Shown here piece after piece: positions 13,948 to 16,661 of a stretch of DNA of 16,661 nucleotides. The stretch comes from Pseudomonadota bacterium (GTDB taxonomy: Bacteria; Pseudomonadota; Alphaproteobacteria; Sphingomonadales; Sphingomonadaceae), in contig JARXKR010000031.1 of NCBI GenBank assembly GCA_030271565.1, positions 1 through 16,661 on the forward strand, written 5' to 3'. The notes below the pieces were generated by a model, which saw only the letters and a list, made by a program, of their open reading frames with translations, had not been told where the DNA came from and did no database searches. The position numbers were made by a program, and so were the translations under genes. Position 1 is the first letter of the stretch. Every line of letters begins with the position of its first letter.

Positions 13948-15182
13948 GCGGCGAAATCTTGTTCCTGTCGCACCGGATCCCGTTCCCGCCCAATCGCGGC
14001 GACAAGATCCGCTCGCACCATGTGCTGCGACATCTGGCCGGGCTCGCGCCGGTGCATGTCGCGACCTTTGCTGACGATGCAGCGGATATGGCGCATGAAG
14101 CGGAACTCGCTGCCGTGGCTACCAGTCATTGTCTGGTTCAGCGACGCAAGAGCATGGTGCGAGCCGGTCTGGAAGCATTGGCGAAGGGCCAGCCGGTCAG
14201 CCTGACCGCGTTTCACGATCCCGCGCTTGCCGCCTATGTCCGCAAACTTCTCGCCGAGCGCCCGATTGGGACGATCTACGCCTTCTCGGGGCAGATGGGA
14301 CAATACATCCCGGGCAGCTTCAAAGGCCGGGTGATCTACGATTTCGTCGACGTCGATTCGGCCAAGTTCGAAGCCTATGCCGTGGCTGGTCGCGGCCCGC
14401 GGGCTTGGGTCGATGCGCGCGAGGGACGCTTGCTTTGCGCCGAGGAAGCCCGGCTCGCCCGCCGCGCCGATATGAGCCTGCTGGTCTCTAACGAAGAGGC
14501 CGCACTGTTCCGCGCGCGGTTGCTGCCGCAGGATCGGCTCGACTGCGCGGTTGGCACGCTGCGCAACGGGATCGACAGCGAGCTGTTCGATCCGGCGCGA
14601 TCTGAACCAGCTTCGGCGATGCTTGAGTGCGGCGGACCCCGGCTGATCTTCACGGGGCAGATGGACTATGCACCCAATATCGCGGCTGCGCGGCGGGTGC
14701 TCGAGCGGTTGCTTCCCGCGATCCGTCAGCGCTTCCCCGATGCGACCTTCCACGTGGTCGGCCGCAACCCTCCGGACGCGCTGCGCGCCCTGCACGGCAA
14801 GAATGGGACCCTCGTGTGGGGTGCGGTCGGTAACATGCCAAGCCACCTCGCCGCTGCCGATCTTGCGCTGGTTCCGCTCGAACTTGCGCGCGGCGTGCAG
14901 AACAAGGTGCTCGAGGCGATGGCGATGCGGCTACCGGTGGTACTGACCCCCGAGGCGGCGACCGGGATCGGCGGCCGCGACGGCCAGCAATATCTGGTCG
15001 GGCAGGACGATGCGGACTTGATCGAACAGGTCTGCGCGCTGCTCGGCAATGCTGAGCGTCGGAGCATGATCGGGGCGGCGGCAAGGCACTACATCGTCGA
15101 CAAGCTGAGCTGGCAGGCGACCCTCGCTCCTCTTGCGGCGATGCTGGGCTTGCCTGATACGGCCGCGCGCGATGCCGCCTGA
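13944..15182 (+). CDS. Glycosyltransferase, PEP-CTERM/XrtA-associated (GT4-like)
   Basis: This 412-residue GT-B glycosyltransferase starts LFLSHRIPFPPNRGDKIR (residues 6-23), the hallmark N-terminus of the TIGR03087-type sugar transferase of exosortase loci. The C-terminal nucleotide-sugar domain begins at IFTGQMDYAPN (235-245) and carries VQNKVLEAMAMRLPVV (318-333), where Glu324 sits in the sugar-nucleotide-binding helix. It adds a sugar to the growing repeat unit on the cytosolic side of the membrane; donor and acceptor are unknown. ATG at 13944 overlaps the FemAB-like stop as ATGA and has GAGGA upstream. The frame is open from 13710, but that part lies inside the FemAB-like gene. The stop at 15180-15182 lies inside the putative start of the exosortase. 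Confidence 0.9.
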   Translation: MSGEILFLSHRIPFPPNRGDKIRSHHVLRHLAGLAPVHVATFADDAADMAHEAELAAVATSHCLVQRRKSMVRAGLEALAKGQPVSLTAFHDPALAAYVRKLLAERPIGTIYAFSGQMGQYIPGSFKGRVIYDFVDVDSAKFEAYAVAGRGPRAWVDAREGRLLCAEEARLARRADMSLLVSNEEAALFRARLLPQDRLDCAVGTLRNGIDSELFDPARSEPASAMLECGGPRLIFTGQMDYAPNIAAARRVLERLLPAIRQRFPDATFHVVGRNPPDALRALHGKNGTLVWGAVGNMPSHLAAADLALVPLELARGVQNKVLEAMAMRLPVVLTPEAATGIGGRDGQQYLVGQDDADLIEQVCALLGNAERRSMIGAAARHYIVDKLSWQATLAPLAAMLGLPDTAARDAA

Positions 15183-16661
15183 TGCCCTGACCGTGCCCGC
15201 TGGCACCACAACGGCGATGTCGCCGTGGCGGCGCAGCCTAATCATGCTAGGCCTGTCCTGGCTCGCGCTGATCCTCGCCTTTGCCAGTGACTGGCTGGCG
15301 ATGTTCGACCAGTGGTGGAACAGTTCGACCTACAACCACATCCTGTTGATCCCCGCGATTATCGGCTGGCTCGCGTGGCAACGCCGCGGCGCCGCAAGGC
15401 AACTCACGCCGCAGCCATGGCGCTGGGGTTTGATCGCACTCGCCGGAGCGGTGCTGCTGTGGGTGCTCGGCGCTTTCGCCGCTTTCGACCTGCTGCGCCA
15501 GGCTGGCGCAGTCGCCATGCTGCCGGCCAGCGCCTTGCTGCTGCTCGGGCCGCGCGTGTTCGCAGCGTTGCTGTTTCCTTTCGCCTACATGGCTTTCCTG
15601 GTGCCGTTCGGTGACGAACTGGTCCCGCCGCTCCAGACGATCACCGCCAAGCTGACCGTCGCACTGGTCCATGCCAGCCAGATCCCGGCGACAATCAACG
15701 GGGTGTTCATCGATACCCCGGCCGGCCTGTTCGAAGTGGCAGAAGCCTGTTCGGGGGTGAAGTTCCTGATCGCGATGATCGCGCTCGGGGTGCTGGTCGG
15801 CAACGTTTGCTTTGTCAGTTGGAAGCGACGAGCGGCCTTTTTCGCACTGTGCCTTATCGTGCCGATCCTCGCCAACGGGGTGCGCGCTTGGGGTACGATC
15901 TTCGCCGCGCAATATGTCGGGGTGGAACGCGCCGGGGGGATCGATCACCTGATTTATGGCTGGGTGTTTTTCGCGGTAGTGATTGCTGCGGTGCTGGGTC
16001 TCTCATGGCGCTATTTTGATCGAGGGATCGACGATCCGCCGGTCGATCTGGAGCGGCTGCAAGCGATGCCCCTGCTGGCCAGGACCGAACGCGCGACGAT
16101 TGCGTTGCCGCTCGCCTTGCTTGGCGGGGCCTTGCTGGTGTTGGGCGGCAGCGCCTGGGCCCACGCCGCCGACAGTCTCCCCGCGCTGATGCCGCGTCAG
16201 GTGTTCTTGCCCGATGTGCCGGGTTGGACCCGCGTTGACTATCAACCGCAAGCTTCATGGCAGCCCCGCGCGACCGGGGCCGATCACCGCTTGCTCGGCC
16301 GCTACCGCGACACCGCCGACAACGAAGTTGACGTCTTTTTTGCTCTTTATGCCTCGCAGGGGGAAGGTCATGAGGCTGGCGGGTTCGGGCAGGGGGCTTT
16401 GATCCCGGAAAGTGCATGGTCGTGGACCAGCGACGGGCCGGCCATGCCTTCGGCGCGGTCTGACCGGCTGACCTCTGGCGGCAAGATCGAGCGGCTGGCC
16501 TTCACCTGGTACCACACCGGAGCGATGCTCACTGGGAGTAATACGCAACTCAAGCTGGCGAACATTTCGGACCGCTTGCTGCTGCGGCCACGTTCAACAG
16601 CGATGCTGATCCTCTCGGCCGAGCAGCGACCGGGCCACGATGCCACCGCCGGAGTTCGTCG
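15172..16661 (+). CDS. xrtA: Exosortase A fused to an EpsI domain (3' end cut by the window)
   Basis: An open frame of 496 codons runs to the window edge with no stop. Residues 24-280 are a multi-pass membrane exosortase with WWNSSTYNH (49-57), catalytic Cys193 in EACSGVKF, Arg238 in NGVRAW and His259 in GIDHLIYGW. This is the Cys-Arg-His set of the transpeptidase that cleaves PEP-CTERM tails at the inner membrane. A further helix (308-330) leads to a periplasmic EpsI-like domain (about 335 onward), including LLGRYRD, VDVFFALYASQG and FTWYHTG. EpsI is a separate gene in many beta- and gammaproteobacterial loci, so this is a fusion. The start is uncertain: ATG at 15172 overlaps the glycosyltransferase by 11 bp; GTG 15193 and ATG 15217 are alternatives, and none has a strong ribosome site. 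Confidence 0.92.
   Translation, partial: MPPDALTVPAGTTTAMSPWRRSLIMLGLSWLALILAFASDWLAMFDQWWNSSTYNHILLIPAIIGWLAWQRRGAARQLTPQPWRWGLIALAGAVLLWVLGAFAAFDLLRQAGAVAMLPASALLLLGPRVFAALLFPFAYMAFLVPFGDELVPPLQTITAKLTVALVHASQIPATINGVFIDTPAGLFEVAEACSGVKFLIAMIALGVLVGNVCFVSWKRRAAFFALCLIVPILANGVRAWGTIFAAQYVGVERAGGIDHLIYGWVFFAVVIAAVLGLSWRYFDRGIDDPPVDLERLQAMPLLARTERATIALPLALLGGALLVLGGSAWAHAADSLPALMPRQVFLPDVPGWTRVDYQPQASWQPRATGADHRLLGRYRDTADNEVDVFFALYASQGEGHEAGGFGQGALIPESAWSWTSDGPAMPSARSDRLTSGGKIERLAFTWYHTGAMLTGSNTQLKLANISDRLLLRPRSTAMLILSAEQRPGHDATAGVR

Noticed and set aside
15247..15948. Minus-strand open frame opposite the exosortase (233 codons)
   Set aside because: Gln/Arg/His-rich translation with no domain. 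The plus frame contains the exosortase catalytic residues and membrane helices and runs unbroken to the end.

Overview
The window is high-GC DNA with the gene content and order of an alphaproteobacterial, probably sphingomonad (Erythrobacter/Novosphingobium-like), exosortase A (XrtA) and exopolysaccharide locus. This rests on recognising protein families from their motifs; no database search was run. Both ends are cut: the last codons of a thioredoxin reductase lie at 1-62, and an exosortase A/EpsI fusion runs off the right edge.

Left block, minus strand (59-2784, transcribed right to left): a GNAT/FemAB-like acyltransferase, an acyl carrier protein, and two alpha/beta-hydrolase-like proteins of the two exosortase-A-associated families. 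The last three are joined by 1-4 base start/stop overlaps. Divergent from this block, on the plus strand (2818-5558), are an AMP-forming acyl-CoA ligase and a PLP-dependent fold-III decarboxylase joined by an ATGA overlap. Together these six genes look like a small-molecule activation and tethering module: ligase loads, carrier protein holds, decarboxylase makes an amine, hydrolases edit or release, acyltransferase transfers. Its product is unknown to me. This is the least explained part of the window.

Right block, plus strand (5735 to the end), after a gap of about 175 bp that probably holds the promoter: short Wza-like export lipoprotein, chain-length determinant (Wzc-like membrane part), separate CpsD/CapB-type tyrosine kinase, large outer-membrane beta-barrel protein, ExeA-like AAA ATPase, NodB-type polysaccharide deacetylase, FemAB-family protein, GT4-type glycosyltransferase, and exosortase A with a C-terminal EpsI domain. 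Gaps are 2-22 bp or start/stop overlaps, so this reads as one operon that builds, modifies and exports a polysaccharide and provides the membrane transpeptidase for PEP-CTERM proteins.

I see no tRNA, rRNA, CRISPR array, insertion sequence or convincing intrinsic terminator. No PEP-CTERM substrate, Wzx/Wzy or initiating sugar transferase lies inside the window. The only gene-free stretch over 30 bp besides the 33 bp divergent gap is 5559-5734.
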